Source: DATKAS01 sp963733765 (lineage in GTDB: Bacteria > Actinomycetota > Acidimicrobiia > Acidimicrobiales > DATKAS01). From it: a DNA stretch of 64,000 bases. The stretch's first letter is position 1. Every line of letters begins with the position of its first letter. A model generated the notes under the pieces. The model had not been told where the DNA came from and searched no databases. It was given only the letters and a program-made list of their open reading frames with translations. Position numbers and translations under genes: made by a program. This document shows positions 47,972 through 57,307 of the stretch, one piece after another. Location: NCBI GenBank assembly GCA_963733765.1, contig CAVTEI010000003.1, positions 1,116,001 to 1,180,000 on the forward strand, written 5' to 3'.

Positions 47972-48020
47972 GGGCTCATAACCCGAAGGTCGCTGGTTCA
48001 AATCCTGCCCCCGCCACCAA
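47972..48020 (+). repeat. att-like repeat 2, 3' half of initiator tRNA
   Basis: 48 of 49 bases identical to 45714-45762; the single change (A to T in the T-stem 3' arm) would break a pair. No tRNA 5' half precedes it, though GGGAGCAGG upstream faintly resembles the D-arm. It marks the boundary between the two island segments. Confidence 0.85.
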
Positions 48021-48035
48021 CGAACAAGCAGGTCA

Positions 48036-48066
48036 GAGGCCCTTTCCGCGGAGCGGGAAGGGCCTC
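48036..48066 (+). terminator. 14-bp hairpin after repeat 2
   Basis: Stem from GAGGCCCTTTCCGC to GCGGGAAGGGCCTC with a GGA loop and one G:U pair. It is unrelated in sequence to the hairpins after repeats 1 and 3 but stands at the same relative position. Confidence 0.65.
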
Positions 48067-48079
48067 GCTCGCGTCGCTG

Positions 48080-48120
48080 GTCAAACTTCCGTCAAACGAA
48101 CTTCGCGAGCGACGTTTGAC
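48080..48120. other. GTCAAAC heptamers, left end of second island
   Basis: GTCAAAC at 48080 and 48091 and the inverse GTTTGAC at 48114. The string TGGTCAAAC, a short spacer and GTCAAACGAAC recurs at 52155-52178 near the other end of the segment. They could be arm-type integrase sites or regulatory repeats. Confidence 0.45.
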
Positions 48121-48337
48121 CCGATCGTCGGAAGCGGGGGAAACGTCCTGGTCACAGGGTCGACCTTCGGGTTGGTCAGCCCGAAGGTTGGACCGGCGGC
48201 ACGAGAGCCCGAAGGTCGTCATGACGCAACGAGCCGCGAGCACTCACGGACCCGACCGCGAGGAGCCCGACGTCGCGCTTTAGGCGGCTCGGGCGATAGG
48301 CCGGTTGCGAGGGCGCTCAGGCAAGGCGGCGGTCAAG

Positions 48338-48991
48338 TCACGATTGCGCGTCGTGCACGAGAATCGCGATGTGCACCCGGTTTGTGACTGCGAGCTTGGT
48401 GAGAAGACGCGAGACGTGCGCCTTGACGGTGGCCTCGCTCATGAACAGGGATGCCGCAACCTCGGCGTTGGATGCGCCGGACCCCACCGCAGTCGCGACC
48501 TCCCGCTCCCGGTCTGTGAGCGACGTCAGGCGCTGGGCAGCGAAGCGACGGCGATCTGTCATTTCGTCGTTGCCGAGGTGAGAGAGAAGTGTGCGGGTGA
48601 CCGACGGTGAGAGCATCGCTTCTCCTGCAGCCACAAGGCGCACTGCATGGACGATCTCCGCGGGCGCGGTGTCTTTCAACAGGAATCCGTCGGCTCCGGC
48701 CCGAAGCGCGCTCATGACATGCTCGTCGGCCTGGAATGTGGTCAGGACGATCACGTGCGGCGGAGTCGCAAGGCGGCGGAGGGCCGACGTGGCGGCAATG
48801 CCGTCCATCCCGGGCATCCGGATGTCCATCAGGACGACATCGGGTCGATGCGCCTGCGCGGTTGCGACGGCGTCGGCCCCGTCGGCAGCCTCGCCCACCA
48901 CCTCCATCTCCTCTGACGACGACAGGATCATCCGGAGACCGGCACGCACCAACGCGTCGTCGTCGACCAACAGCACCCGGATTTTCACCAC
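48338..48991 (-). CDS. NarL/FixJ-family response regulator
   Basis: 217 residues. Receiver domain with acidic pocket D10-D12, phospho-acceptor D56 (VVLMDIRMPGMDG) and the Lys of FLLKDTAP; LuxR-type HTH at about 150-211 (LTDREREVATAV, NAEVAASLFMSEATVKAHV). GTG start overlapping the kinase stop by 7 bases, so the pair is coupled. Probably controls the divergent ABC transporter. Confidence 0.94.
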   Translation of the reverse strand: MVKIRVLLVDDDALVRAGLRMILSSSEEMEVVGEAADGADAVATAQAHRPDVVLMDIRMPGMDGIAATSALRRLATPPHVIVLTTFQADEHVMSALRAGADGFLLKDTAPAEIVHAVRLVAAGEAMLSPSVTRTLLSHLGNDEMTDRRRFAAQRLTSLTDREREVATAVGSGASNAEVAASLFMSEATVKAHVSRLLTKLAVTNRVHIAILVHDAQS

Positions 48992-50214
48992 GGCAGGTCG
49001 GCCTCGACGACGAAGTCACCGGAAGCGTCCGGTCCGTGCACCAGGACGCCATTGGCCAAGGTCACTCGCTCCTGCAGACCAAGGAGGCCCGTGCCGGAAC
49101 CCGGCGGAGCCGGACGGTCGTGGGCGCCCACTGCGGGTGGGTTCCGAACGCATACGTGCAGGCCGCGGTTCGGCGCCCCCGCCACCCGAACCTGGGCGAG
49201 GGTGCCGCGAGCGTGCTTGCTGATGTTGGTCAGCGCTTCCTGCACGATGCGGTATGCGTCGCGACCCAAGGGGCCGGGTGCGGCAGCTGCACCGTCCACC
49301 TGCATCTCGAAGTCGATCTTTGCGCCGGAGCGGCGAGTCTCCTCCACCAAGCGTGGAATGTCAGCCAGCGTCGGTTGTGGCACCGTCGACGGCCGCTCCT
49401 GCCCCGGCTCCTCCCGCAGCACGCCGATCACGTCCCGCAGCTCTTCCAGCGCTTGGTGGGCCGTCAACCGCAACAGCGCTGCGCTCTCCCGCACCTGGGC
49501 GGGAGGCAGGTCGAGTGCGACCTCGAGCGCCCCGGCGTGCAGCGCCACCAGGGAGATGCGGTGGGCGAGCACGTCGTGCATCTCCCGTGCGATGCGGGTT
49601 CGCTCGGCCAGGCGCGCACGTTCGGCGCGGAGGAGCTGATCAGCCTCGGCCCGTTGGGCACGGTCGCGCAGGGTGGAGAGGAGCTGACGCCGGGCGCGGA
49701 CGAACATGCCCCATGCGGTCGCGGCGGCGGCAAGCGCCATCGTCGGCAGCATCACCGACCAGGTATTGGTCCGCCCGAGCCAGATCGAGCACACCACTGC
49801 GGACGGAACGAACAGAGCGGCGACGAGCAGGGCGGGCCGGACATGGCGGTGCACAGCCAGCGAGGACAGTGCGAACAGGCCGGCCACCGTGCCAAACGTC
49901 GAGAATGCGCCCAACAGGACGCAAACCAGCGCCACACCGAACGGCCAGCGCCGCCGCCACCACAGTGAGATGCAGCAAAGAGCTCCGAACGCGGCGTCGG
50001 TGGCCACCCGCCCCGAGGTCATCCGATTGGCGGCGTCATCCACGGTGACGCTCAGGATGAGAGCGCCGAGAGCGGCGGCGATGACGAAGGCACCGGCGTC
50101 GACGGACCAGTCGCGCGCAGTCCTGGGCGCCACCTTGTCGGGATGAGCCGAGTCGCTCGGTGCCAGCATCGCCGTGGGGGCGGTCTGGGCCCACCATCTG
50201 CGAAGCCAGGACAT
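48985..50214 (-). CDS. NarL-type sensor histidine kinase
   Basis: 409 residues. Several membrane helices at the N-terminus without a large external domain, a HisKA_3 box with the phospho-His (RIAREMHDVLAHRISLVALH), and an HATPase region (VQEALTNISKHARGTL; GTGLLGLQERVTLANG). Kinases of this layout often sense envelope stress together with a neighbouring ABC exporter. The start is set at MSWLRRWWAQ (50214). Confidence 0.92.
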   Translation of the reverse strand: MSWLRRWWAQTAPTAMLAPSDSAHPDKVAPRTARDWSVDAGAFVIAAALGALILSVTVDDAANRMTSGRVATDAAFGALCCISLWWRRRWPFGVALVCVLLGAFSTFGTVAGLFALSSLAVHRHVRPALLVAALFVPSAVVCSIWLGRTNTWSVMLPTMALAAAATAWGMFVRARRQLLSTLRDRAQRAEADQLLRAERARLAERTRIAREMHDVLAHRISLVALHAGALEVALDLPPAQVRESAALLRLTAHQALEELRDVIGVLREEPGQERPSTVPQPTLADIPRLVEETRRSGAKIDFEMQVDGAAAAPGPLGRDAYRIVQEALTNISKHARGTLAQVRVAGAPNRGLHVCVRNPPAVGAHDRPAPPGSGTGLLGLQERVTLANGVLVHGPDASGDFVVEADLPW

Positions 50215-50374
50215 AGTTCGAGCGTACGGCTCAGGGCCCCCGTGCAACATCGACGAAAGTCGACACTGCAACCAACGAAAGACCAAACGTCGGAAGCGGC
50301 CAGCCTCCCTTCGGACATCGGATCGTGGCCGTCCGCCCGATGCGGCGGCGCACCGGCCGGTTCAGGCTGGCCAC

Positions 50375-51292
50375 ATGATCACGACAACCGCTCTCACCAA
50401 GAGCTACAACAAAATGCCGGTCGTGCGCGACGTCTCGTTGCGCTGCGAACCCGGGACCATCACCGGTTTCCTCGGGGCCAACGGCGCCGGCAAATCCACG
50501 ACGCTGAAGATGATCGTCGGGCTGGTGCGACCCGATCGCGGTACGGCGACCATCGACGGGCGACCGTTCGTCGAGCTGCCCAACCCGACGCGCGTGGTCG
50601 GAATGCTGCTCGACGCGTCTGCGATGCATCCCGGGCGCAGTGGCCGGGCGACGCTCACGATCGCAGCGCGGCTGGCAGGCGTTCACACGAGGCGGGTCGA
50701 GCACCTGTTGGACCTCGTCGGGATCGCCGATGCGGCGGAGAAGCGGGTGGGGACCTACTCCCTTGGCATGCGCCAACGCCTCGGCGTCGCCCAGGCCCTC
50801 GTCGGTGAACCGCGGGCGCTGATCCTCGATGAACCGGCGAACGGGCTCGATCCCGAGGGCATCGCCTGGATGCGAACGCTCCTCCGCGACTTCGCCGACC
50901 ATGGCGGCACGGTGCTGTTGTCGAGTCACCTGCTCCACGAGGTGCAGGCCACCGCCGATCATCTTGTCGTCATCTCAGGCGGTGCCGTGGTAGCCGCCGG
51001 TCGGCTGGACGATCTGCTTGCCAGCTCCACGATCCTCGTGCGCAGCCCCGACCCCGGTGCACTTGCCGCGGCGCTCCAGGTTGCGCGGATCGACTACGTC
51101 GCCGGGCCGGGAGATGCGCTCACCGTGGACGTCTCCGGAGGTCGGGTCACGACCGAGGTGCTGGCGGGCGTCGCCCGCGACCACCAGGTGCTGCTCACCG
51201 AGTTGCGTCAGTCCGAGACAAACGGGCTGGAACAGCTGTTCTTCTCTCTCACCGCCGCCAATGCGGCTCCGCCCCAGGAGGCTGCAGCATGA
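50375..51292 (+). CDS. ABC transporter ATP-binding protein
   Basis: 305 residues. Walker A GANGAGKST (about 34-42), signature YSLGMRQRLG (first residues differ from LSGGQ), Walker B ALILDEPANGLDPEG (about 148), and SSHLLHEVQ. Drug- or peptide-export type. ATG 50375; the 160-base gap to the divergent kinase gene must hold both promoters. The stop overlaps the permease ATG. Confidence 0.94.
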   Translation: MITTTALTKSYNKMPVVRDVSLRCEPGTITGFLGANGAGKSTTLKMIVGLVRPDRGTATIDGRPFVELPNPTRVVGMLLDASAMHPGRSGRATLTIAARLAGVHTRRVEHLLDLVGIADAAEKRVGTYSLGMRQRLGVAQALVGEPRALILDEPANGLDPEGIAWMRTLLRDFADHGGTVLLSSHLLHEVQATADHLVVISGGAVVAAGRLDDLLASSTILVRSPDPGALAAALQVARIDYVAGPGDALTVDVSGGRVTTEVLAGVARDHQVLLTELRQSETNGLEQLFFSLTAANAAPPQEAAA

Positions 51293-52068
51293 CCACGTCA
51301 CTCTCCCCCCGAACCCTCGGCATCGACGCGGCACCGTCGGCCCCAGGACCTATCCCGTTCTCACGGCTTGTCCGGGTCGAGTGGGCCAAGGCCACCGATA
51401 CCCGCGCTGCCCGCTGGCTCCTCGCTCTCTTAGCCCTGTCGACCGCTGGGATGATGCTGGTGCCGGTCCTCGTCCCAACGACCTTCGATCAGACCTACGC
51501 GAGCTACCTCCGCGTTGCCGCTCTCGGGCTGACGATCCTCCTGCCCGTGGTGGCGATCCTGATGCTCACCGGCGAATGGAGCCAACGCAGCGTCATGACC
51601 ACGTTCACCCAGGAACCGCGACGCATCCGAGTCCTGAACGCCAAGCTGGCGGTGTCGATGGTGCTGGGTGGTGGCGCTGCAGTCTTCGGCGGAGTGGTCA
51701 CCGCCGCCGGCCTCGGGCTGGCGGCGGCCTCGGGCCGCGCCCTGGAGGCAAACCTGACCGTCGGCGCCATCACCGGCTATCTGCTCTTCGTGCTCCTCAA
51801 TGTCCTCGCCGGCGTCGCGCTCGGGGCGCTGCTGCAGAGCTCGGCGACTGCCATCGCCGCCTCCTTCGCTCTCCCCGCCGCCTTTGCGGTCCTCGGCACG
51901 GCATCGACGCTGGTGTCGGACTGGATCGACATGTCCACAACCTGGAACTGGGTGCTAGAGAACGACTGGGCTGGTCACGTGCCGCAGATCTCGTTCTCGA
52001 TCGTCTTCTGGGTGGCGGTCCCGCTCGCCGCCGGTGTCGTCCGGACGATACGTCGCGACGTCGGGTAG
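51289..52068 (+). CDS. ABC transporter permease
   Basis: 259 residues with about six membrane helices (WLLALLALSTAGMMLVPVLV; LGLTILLPVVAILMLTGEW; others to the end). GEWSQRSVMTTFTQEPRR fits ABC-2-type permeases of the YadH/BcrB kind. ATG 51289 overlaps the ATPase stop. Last gene of the second island segment. Confidence 0.9.
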   Translation: MTTSLSPRTLGIDAAPSAPGPIPFSRLVRVEWAKATDTRAARWLLALLALSTAGMMLVPVLVPTTFDQTYASYLRVAALGLTILLPVVAILMLTGEWSQRSVMTTFTQEPRRIRVLNAKLAVSMVLGGGAAVFGGVVTAAGLGLAAASGRALEANLTVGAITGYLLFVLLNVLAGVALGALLQSSATAIAASFALPAAFAVLGTASTLVSDWIDMSTTWNWVLENDWAGHVPQISFSIVFWVAVPLAAGVVRTIRRDVG

Positions 52069-52154
52069 TTGGCTCGGCCGGGCCTGGCGACCCGACGACG
52101 AGGGAATCGTCTACGTCACGTGCAGGCATACCTCCAGGCACACGGTCCTGGTGC

Positions 52155-52178
52155 TGGTCAAACATTTGGTCAAACGAA
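52155..52178. other. GTCAAAC heptamers, right end of second island
   Basis: Two direct GTCAAAC copies 12 bases apart (52157 and 52169), about 110 bases inside repeat 3, mirroring those just right of repeat 2. Confidence 0.45.
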
Positions 52179-52282
52179 CGACGACAAACCGCCCCGCACC
52201 AATCCGGACGCCAGAGTGAGGAAAGGGCGTGTGACCAGGACGAACACGGACCGGGCCGGACGACGCCGCACGGGCGAGGCGC

Positions 52283-52329
52283 GCTCATAACCCGAAGGTC
52301 GCTGGTTCGAATCCAGCCCCCGCCACCAA
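52283..52329 (+). repeat. att-like repeat 3, 3' half of initiator tRNA
   Basis: 46 of 47 bases match the tRNA gene (one A to G in the T-loop), and similarity continues through the following hairpin to about 52370. The tRNA 5' half is absent. It marks the right border of the second island segment. Confidence 0.85.
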
Positions 52330-52343
52330 TGGAGATGCAGTCC

Positions 52344-52370
52344 AGGGCCGGTGCGAGAGCACCGGCCCTT
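52344..52370 (+). terminator. hairpin after repeat 3
   Basis: A perfect 11-bp stem AGGGCCGGTGC/GCACCGGCCCT with a GAGA loop, homologous to the tRNA terminator at 45777-45803. Confidence 0.7.
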
Positions 52371-52503
52371 GCGCGTGGCGGGCGGCGTCCTAACGCACGC
52401 CAATGCGTGCGAAGGCAGTCGGGCGCTGGCATGGGCATGACTCGATTGACGGGATGCCGTCGGTGCGGCATCGCCCTCGTCGATCGTCGCCACGAGGTGG
52501 CGG

Positions 52504-52964
52504 TCAGTACTCGCCTTTGATCACGAAGTAAGAGCCGCGGATCGTTCCGGCGAGCTTCGACTTCTGCCGCGCGAACTTGAACTGCGAGAGCTCTTCGGGG
52601 ATCTCCATGCCTTCCGAGAGCTTGAATCCGACGGCTCGCTTCTTCGGGTCGTCGATCGTGTAGAGCACGTTGATAGCGAGCCCGCTCTCGTAGAAGACCT
52701 CGGGCCATCGGATGTTCTCGACCTGGAAGTCGGTCGCCTCCAATGGCGGTGACGAGATGACGATGTCGCGTTCTTGCTCGAGGATCCGGGCCACCCACTC
52801 GATTGTCTTCTTTGCCTTCGCAGCCGGCTCGACCGTGAAGACGTGGTCGTACTTGTTCTTGAAGTAGCGGGCCTCGTGTGCTCTCAGGCCCGCGAGCGCG
52901 GGGCGAAGCGTGAGGACTCGAGTCCGACAGTCGACACGTTGACGAAATCCACCACGTGGGCCAT
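52504..52964 (-). CDS. hypothetical protein (apparent frameshift)
   Basis: I do not recognise the family. ATG 52964 with GGAGG upstream; MAHVVDFVNVSTVGLESSRF runs in one frame, and HEARYFKNKYDHVFTVEPAA to KLAGTIRGSYFVIKGEY in another. One base is missing from the G run 52900-52903. Corrected length about 153 residues, mixed alpha/beta, no membrane segment. Divergent from the amidohydrolase. Confidence 0.65.
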
Positions 52965-53042
52965 GGCACCTCCGGGCACGGCGGGACTCAGAACAGGGGG
53001 AGCGTAGGCTCGGTACGTTCGCGTCGAGCAACGGGGGATCAG

Positions 53043-54273
53043 ATGCGCATCGTCGATGTCGACGCTCACCTGCACGAGCCGCTGGATTGGGTCGCGCGGA
53101 CGAATCCGGCGCTGGCTGCCGAGATCGGTGACCCGGCGAGGTTCATGCAGATCGCCGGCGACATCTTCGGCGTCGCCGACCGGGCGTTCGCCCAGCTGCC
53201 GGCATGCCCAGCAACCGCGCGACCGATGGGATCTGATCACACCGGGCTTCGTGCACCACCTCGAGATGACCGACGAGCGCCAGCCCGACGACCATGCCGA
53301 CGACACTGACCCGCGGTTTGGGGCCGCCGGCCGGCTGGCGTGGTGCGACGAGCGCGGGATCGACGTGCAGTTCCTCAATCCGACGTTCCTGGTCGGGCCG
53401 ATCATCCAGGTCGCGCGACTCGGCCGCTTCGACCTGATCCACGAAGTGCAGTCGACCTGGAACCGGTGGGCGATGGACGTGGTCGACGGCCACGCCGACC
53501 GACTCATCCCCGTCACCCAGATCGACCTCCACGACATCGACTGGTCCCTCGGTGAGATGGAGCGGATGCGGGAGGCCGGGAGTCGGGCGTTCATGATCCC
53601 CGAGGCGCCCGTGGGCGGCCGAGGGAGAGCTGCTGATGGCAGCCGTGCCGTCGGCCGATCGATCAGCCACCCCGACTTCGATCCGATCTGGTCCGCCGCC
53701 GAGGACCTCGGCATGGCGGCCTTCGCGCACGTCGGCTTCGGCCGGGAACGGATCAACGCTGGGTGGGCCAACAACGGCGCCGACGACCTGCTCACGTTCA
53801 ACGCACTGAACATGCTGGTCGGATCCCAGATCGCGCCGCAGCTCCTCGTCGGATCCATGGTCTTGGACGGGGTGCTCGAGCGGCATCCCGGTCTCGTGGT
53901 CGTCGTGGAGGAGGTCGGCATCGACTGGCTTCCACACTTGGTCACCACCCTGGAGGTGATGGTGGGCCGCACGCCGGAGGTCCTCCACGACGGCGAGTAC
54001 CGGCCCGGCAATCTGGAGCGGGGCGGCTACCGGCTGCCGCTCACACCGACTGAGTACCTGCAACGGCAGGTGCGCGCCTCACCTCTCCCGGCATCGCAAC
54101 CGATCGCCGGAGTTCTCGAACAGGTGCCGGACCTGCTCGCGTTCTGCAGCGACTATCCGCACGTGGAGGGCACCGCCGACGCGGTGGCGATCTGCGAACG
54201 CCAACTCAGGGGCATGGATGCCGGCGTGCGCAACTCGTTCTTCGCGGGCGCCGGAGACCTCATCGGCGTCTAG
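53043..54273 (+). CDS. amidohydrolase 2 family protein (apparent frameshift)
   Basis: TIM-barrel metal hydrolase or decarboxylase. VDVDAHLHEP supplies the HxH ligands, FAHVGFG a His and FCSDYPHVEG the Asp. The N-terminal 52 residues and the rest are in different frames; one extra C at 53199-53200 explains it, restoring AQLRHAQQPRDRW. Corrected length about 409 residues, typical for 2,3-dihydroxybenzoate-type or uracil-like decarboxylase relatives. Confidence 0.84.
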
Positions 54274-54322
54274 CTCGTTGGCGAGCTGCCGGCGCTGTTG
54301 CGTGGCCCATGGTCAGTGGTGG

Positions 54323-54968
54323 TTACCGGCGCCAGAACACGAGGTGTGTCACGCCGCTGGGGCTCGGCACGGACTCGAGGTGGAACCGGTCGAGCAGGTC
54401 CTCGGGGGAGGTCCAGAGTCGCTCTCCTCGGCCGAGCTCGACCGGCGCAACGGCGACGTGCATGGTGTCGACGAGGTCGGCCTCCAAGAACTCCCGAACG
54501 GTGGCGACGCCGCCCCCGAGCCGTACGTCCTTTCCGTCAGCGGCGTCGGTGGCCCGCTGCAGCGCGTCCGTAGGCGTGGCATCGAGGAAGTGGAACGTGG
54601 TGTCGGCCAGCGTGAAGCTGGGTCGGTGATGGTGGGTGAGGACGAACACGGGGGTGTGGAACGGCGGGGTGTCTCCCCACCAGCCTTGCCAGTCGAGGTT
54701 CTCCCACGGGCCGCGCTGGGGTCCGAACTTGTTGCGACCCATGATCTCGGCGCCGATGTTGCGATGCGAAGTCGCGAGTGAAGTAGTCGTCCAGCCCTCG
54801 GGATCCACCGGGCTCGGTGCGGTTCGGCCAGCTCGCGGTGGCGAAGGCCCACCAGCCCAGGTCGGCCGGGTTGGCGTGTCCGAAGGGCCGTTCGAGGCTC
54901 TGGCCTTCACCGGCGCCGAACCCGTCCGACGACACGAGGAAGTTCTGCACTCGGAGCAACTGAGACAT
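54323..54968 (-). CDS. dihydrofolate-reductase/RibD-C family protein (apparent frameshift)
   Basis: NADPH-binding reductase fold. LRVQNFLVSSDGFGAGEGQS at the start, EIMGRNKFGPQRGPW, PVFVLTHHHRP and RLGGGVATVREFL later. The frames change near 54765-54772 (net one extra base). Corrected length about 214 residues. With the ArsR and SRPBCC genes upstream it forms the ArsR-SRPBCC-DHFR set often seen in actinobacteria. Confidence 0.82.
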
Positions 54969-55013
54969 CTTCCTGATCCTTTCTCGGTGTGCGCGACGAA
55001 ACCTCGGTCGTCG

Positions 55014-55550
55014 TCACGGCGCGTTGACCGGCGGTGCGAGGCCGATGTCGGCGTAGTGCGCCTGCGCTTCAGCGAAGCCGTCCCAGTCCCACGCGACAGG
55101 ACGACCAGCGAGGCACGGTGCAAGCCGCGCGAGCGAGGTGTGCAGTCCGACGACATAGCAGTTGCCGATCGCGGCATCGGGGTCGGTGACGAAGTGGCTG
55201 AGCCGCAACACGCAGCCGGTGTCCACCGGCTCGAGTTCCCACCGCATGTACGAAGCGGCGTCGGCGTGGGTGTGCTCGAGAAGCGTCGGCGGCTCGACAC
55301 GCAGGATCGTGAACGTCATCGTCACCGGTTCGTCACCACGTCCGACAAACACCATCTCACCGCCCTCTCGGAGGTCGATTGTGATGTCGGCGTCGAACGG
55401 CAGCCACCAGTCCGCCAGCCGCGCTGGATTCGTGATCGCGTCCCACACGTCGCGGTTCGGGTACGGGAGGCGGCGTTCGAATCGGATGACGCCGCCATCG
55501 GCGGTGCGCTCCAACGTGCCGTCGTAGGAGGACTCGCGGACGTCGCTCAT
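55014..55550 (-). CDS. SRPBCC (AHSA1-like) domain protein
   Basis: 178 residues. Activator-of-Hsp90-type ligand-binding fold (RFERRLPYPNRDVWDAITN, ADWWLPFDADITIDLREGG). Role unknown; such proteins sit next to ArsR regulators. ATG 55550 overlaps the ArsR stop by 4 bases. Confidence 0.88.
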   Translation of the reverse strand: MSDVRESSYDGTLERTADGGVIRFERRLPYPNRDVWDAITNPARLADWWLPFDADITIDLREGGEMVFVGRGDEPVTMTFTILRVEPPTLLEHTHADAASYMRWELEPVDTGCVLRLSHFVTDPDAAIGNCYVVGLHTSLARLAPCLAGRPVAWDWDGFAEAQAHYADIGLAPPVNAP

Positions 55551-55894
55551 CGGCGCTCCTTCGGACTCGGGGGGATCGGTTCGGTGGTGCGTCGCAGGTG
55601 CCGTTCGAGCGAGTCGAGCCGCGCTTTCCACTCCGCTCGATACGGCTCCAGCCACGCGTCGAGCTCCATCAGCGGCTCGGGGCGGAGCCGGTACAGCCGC
55701 CGCTGGGCATCCCGCCGGACTTCCACCAGCCCGGCGTCGCGCAAGACCTTGAGGTGACGAGACACACCTGGCTGATGCATCCCGACCTGCTCGACCAGCT
55801 CGCCGACCGACCGCTCGCCATCGCGCACCGCATCAAGGATCCGCCGCCGTGTCGGTTCGGCGATCACCTCGAGGACCGCGAGATCTGTTGGCAT
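55547..55894 (-). CDS. ArsR-family winged-helix regulator
   Basis: 115 residues. Winged HTH (EPTRRRILDAVRDGERSVGE, MHQPGVSRHLKVLRDAGLV), no Cys metal site, so the signal is not a metal. ATG 55894, with an AT-rich palindrome upstream. Controls the SRPBCC and DHFR-like genes downstream. Confidence 0.9.
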   Translation of the reverse strand: MPTDLAVLEVIAEPTRRRILDAVRDGERSVGELVEQVGMHQPGVSRHLKVLRDAGLVEVRRDAQRRLYRLRPEPLMELDAWLEPYRAEWKARLDSLERHLRRTTEPIPPSPKERR

Positions 55895-55914
55895 GGGACA
55901 AGCATACGACATGA

Positions 55915-55926
55915 ACATATATATGT
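55915..55926. promoter_or_regulatory. AT-rich palindrome, candidate ArsR operator
   Basis: ACATATATATGT, a perfect 12-bp palindrome 20 bases upstream of the ArsR ATG, AT-rich in a very GC-rich setting. Confidence 0.45.
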
Positions 55927-55964
55927 GCAACCGCATGTAGAACGGCTCGGCCGCGCGGGTTGCC

Positions 55965-56859
55965 TCAGCGGTAGGGCGTGAGGTCGGCCCGGGGGTAGCG
56001 CGTTTGCGTGTCAGCCAAGGTCTGCTCGTCCCAGTACGGGTCGCCCGGAGCGGGGAAGCCGAACACCGACCGCTCCCGGGGAGACGCCCGCTCGACGATC
56101 TCGAACCAGTCCGGACCCGTCGCGCGCTCGGCCCATGCGACTCTCCCGGTCCAGCGCGGTGCCCACACGTCGTAGTCGGCGAGGAGCGCAAAGCGGGTTG
56201 ATCGTTCGCCGGTCATGCGCGACCCACGGTGAAGTACGTCGGTCCGAAACGCGAACAGGGTTCCGGCGGGGCCTGTCATCGAGACCTCCTCCTCGGCGAA
56301 CATCCCGGCGGGGAGGTAGTTCGTGATGTCGTGATGCCCAGGGACCGGCCAGTACGGGACGCTCTCCCCGACAGACAGCGGAACGATCTTGGTAGGGCCG
56401 TCCTCGTCGCCTACGTCTGACAAGAGGATCCAGGTCGCCATCTGCGTGGCCGGCTGGGAGCGCTTGGGCACGACGAGGCTGTGGTTGACGAAATCGCGGT
56501 GGTGGCGCTGGTCGTAGTCGACGGCCCCGGCGTACTTGGCCCACAGCTCCGCCTCATAGAGCCGCAGGTCGGCCGAACCAAGGAAGCGCTCCGCCAGGTC
56601 GAGCAGGTCGGGATGAAACGCCAGTCGGTTCAGGCTCCACGATCGCCACGGTCCGCCGACGATGCCGGCCCACTGGTCGGTTCGCCAGCCAGGCATGAGC
56701 GGCCGGGTCGGCGAAGTACTCCTCGGGCCGCGGGTAGTGCAGCCACAGAGCTTCCTGGGCCGCCGCCAGCTCGTCAGCGTCGAGGAAGCTCTCGAATATC
56801 AGGTAGCCCGACTCCCGAAGGTCGGCCAAACAACGGTCAGGAACTCTCATCGCCGCCAC
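55965..56859 (-). CDS. phytanoyl-CoA dioxygenase family protein, copy 3 (apparent frameshift)
   Basis: Fe(II)/2-oxoglutarate oxygenase. N-terminal LRESGYLIFESFLDADELAA in one frame; HxD in YDQRHHRDFVNHS and distal His in RTDVLHRGSRM in the other. One extra base near 56666-56671. Corrected length about 297 residues. Not closely similar to the pair at 42-43.6 kb. Start uncertain (56859 or the ATG at 56850). Confidence 0.82.
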
Positions 56860-56953
56860 AAGTTAAGTGCCTCGCGGTGCGACACTCGGCCCCGAACGCG
56901 CGCTCAAGTGACCTCAAGGAGTGCAATGGTCACGGATATGGAGGTGAGCAACC

Positions 56954-57307
56954 ATGGCTTCGACTGAGCTTCAGGCAATCGTCCGGTTCCGGTTCCACGA
57001 CGGCGACGTCGAGGAGTTCAAACGCTTGTCCGCGCAGTGCATGGAGATCGTCCGTGCAAAGGACACCGGGACGCTCCAGTACGACACCTACTTCAACGAC
57101 GACGAAACGGAATGCATCGTCATCGAGCGGTTCCGCGACTCCGACGCGCTCATCCACCACGGCGAGAACCTCGCCCACCTGATGGACGCAATCATCGCCA
57201 CGGGATCGGTGTCCGGCGAGCTCCTCGGTGACCCGAGCGCAGAGCTCCGGGCGAGGATCACCGGCGGCGGCCCAGTGCAGCTCTTCACTCCATGGTCGAG
57301 GATGTAG
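56954..57307 (+). CDS. antibiotic-biosynthesis monooxygenase-like (ABM) protein
   Basis: 117 residues, a ferredoxin-like dimeric alpha/beta barrel (LQAIVRFRFHDGDVEEFKRL, TLQYDTYFNDDETECIVIER, HGENLAHLMDAI). ATG 56954 after GGAGGTG. Substrate unknown. Confidence 0.85.
   Translation: MASTELQAIVRFRFHDGDVEEFKRLSAQCMEIVRAKDTGTLQYDTYFNDDETECIVIERFRDSDALIHHGENLAHLMDAIIATGSVSGELLGDPSAELRARITGGGPVQLFTPWSRM

Larger units (their letters stand above)
47754..48337. other. intergenic region holding att-like repeat 2 and short repeats
   Basis: 584 bases without a convincing gene. It holds the tRNA-derived repeat (47972-48020), a strong hairpin (48036-48066) and three GTCAAAC heptamers (48080-48120). Short frames here read through the tRNA-like block and are not real. 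Confidence 0.6.

Noticed and set aside
47972..48020. A second tRNA-Met gene
   Set aside because: No acceptor 5' strand or D-arm, and the T-stem is broken; it is a repeat only.
52283..52329. A third tRNA-Met gene
   Set aside because: The 5' half is absent; only the anticodon-to-CCA part is present.
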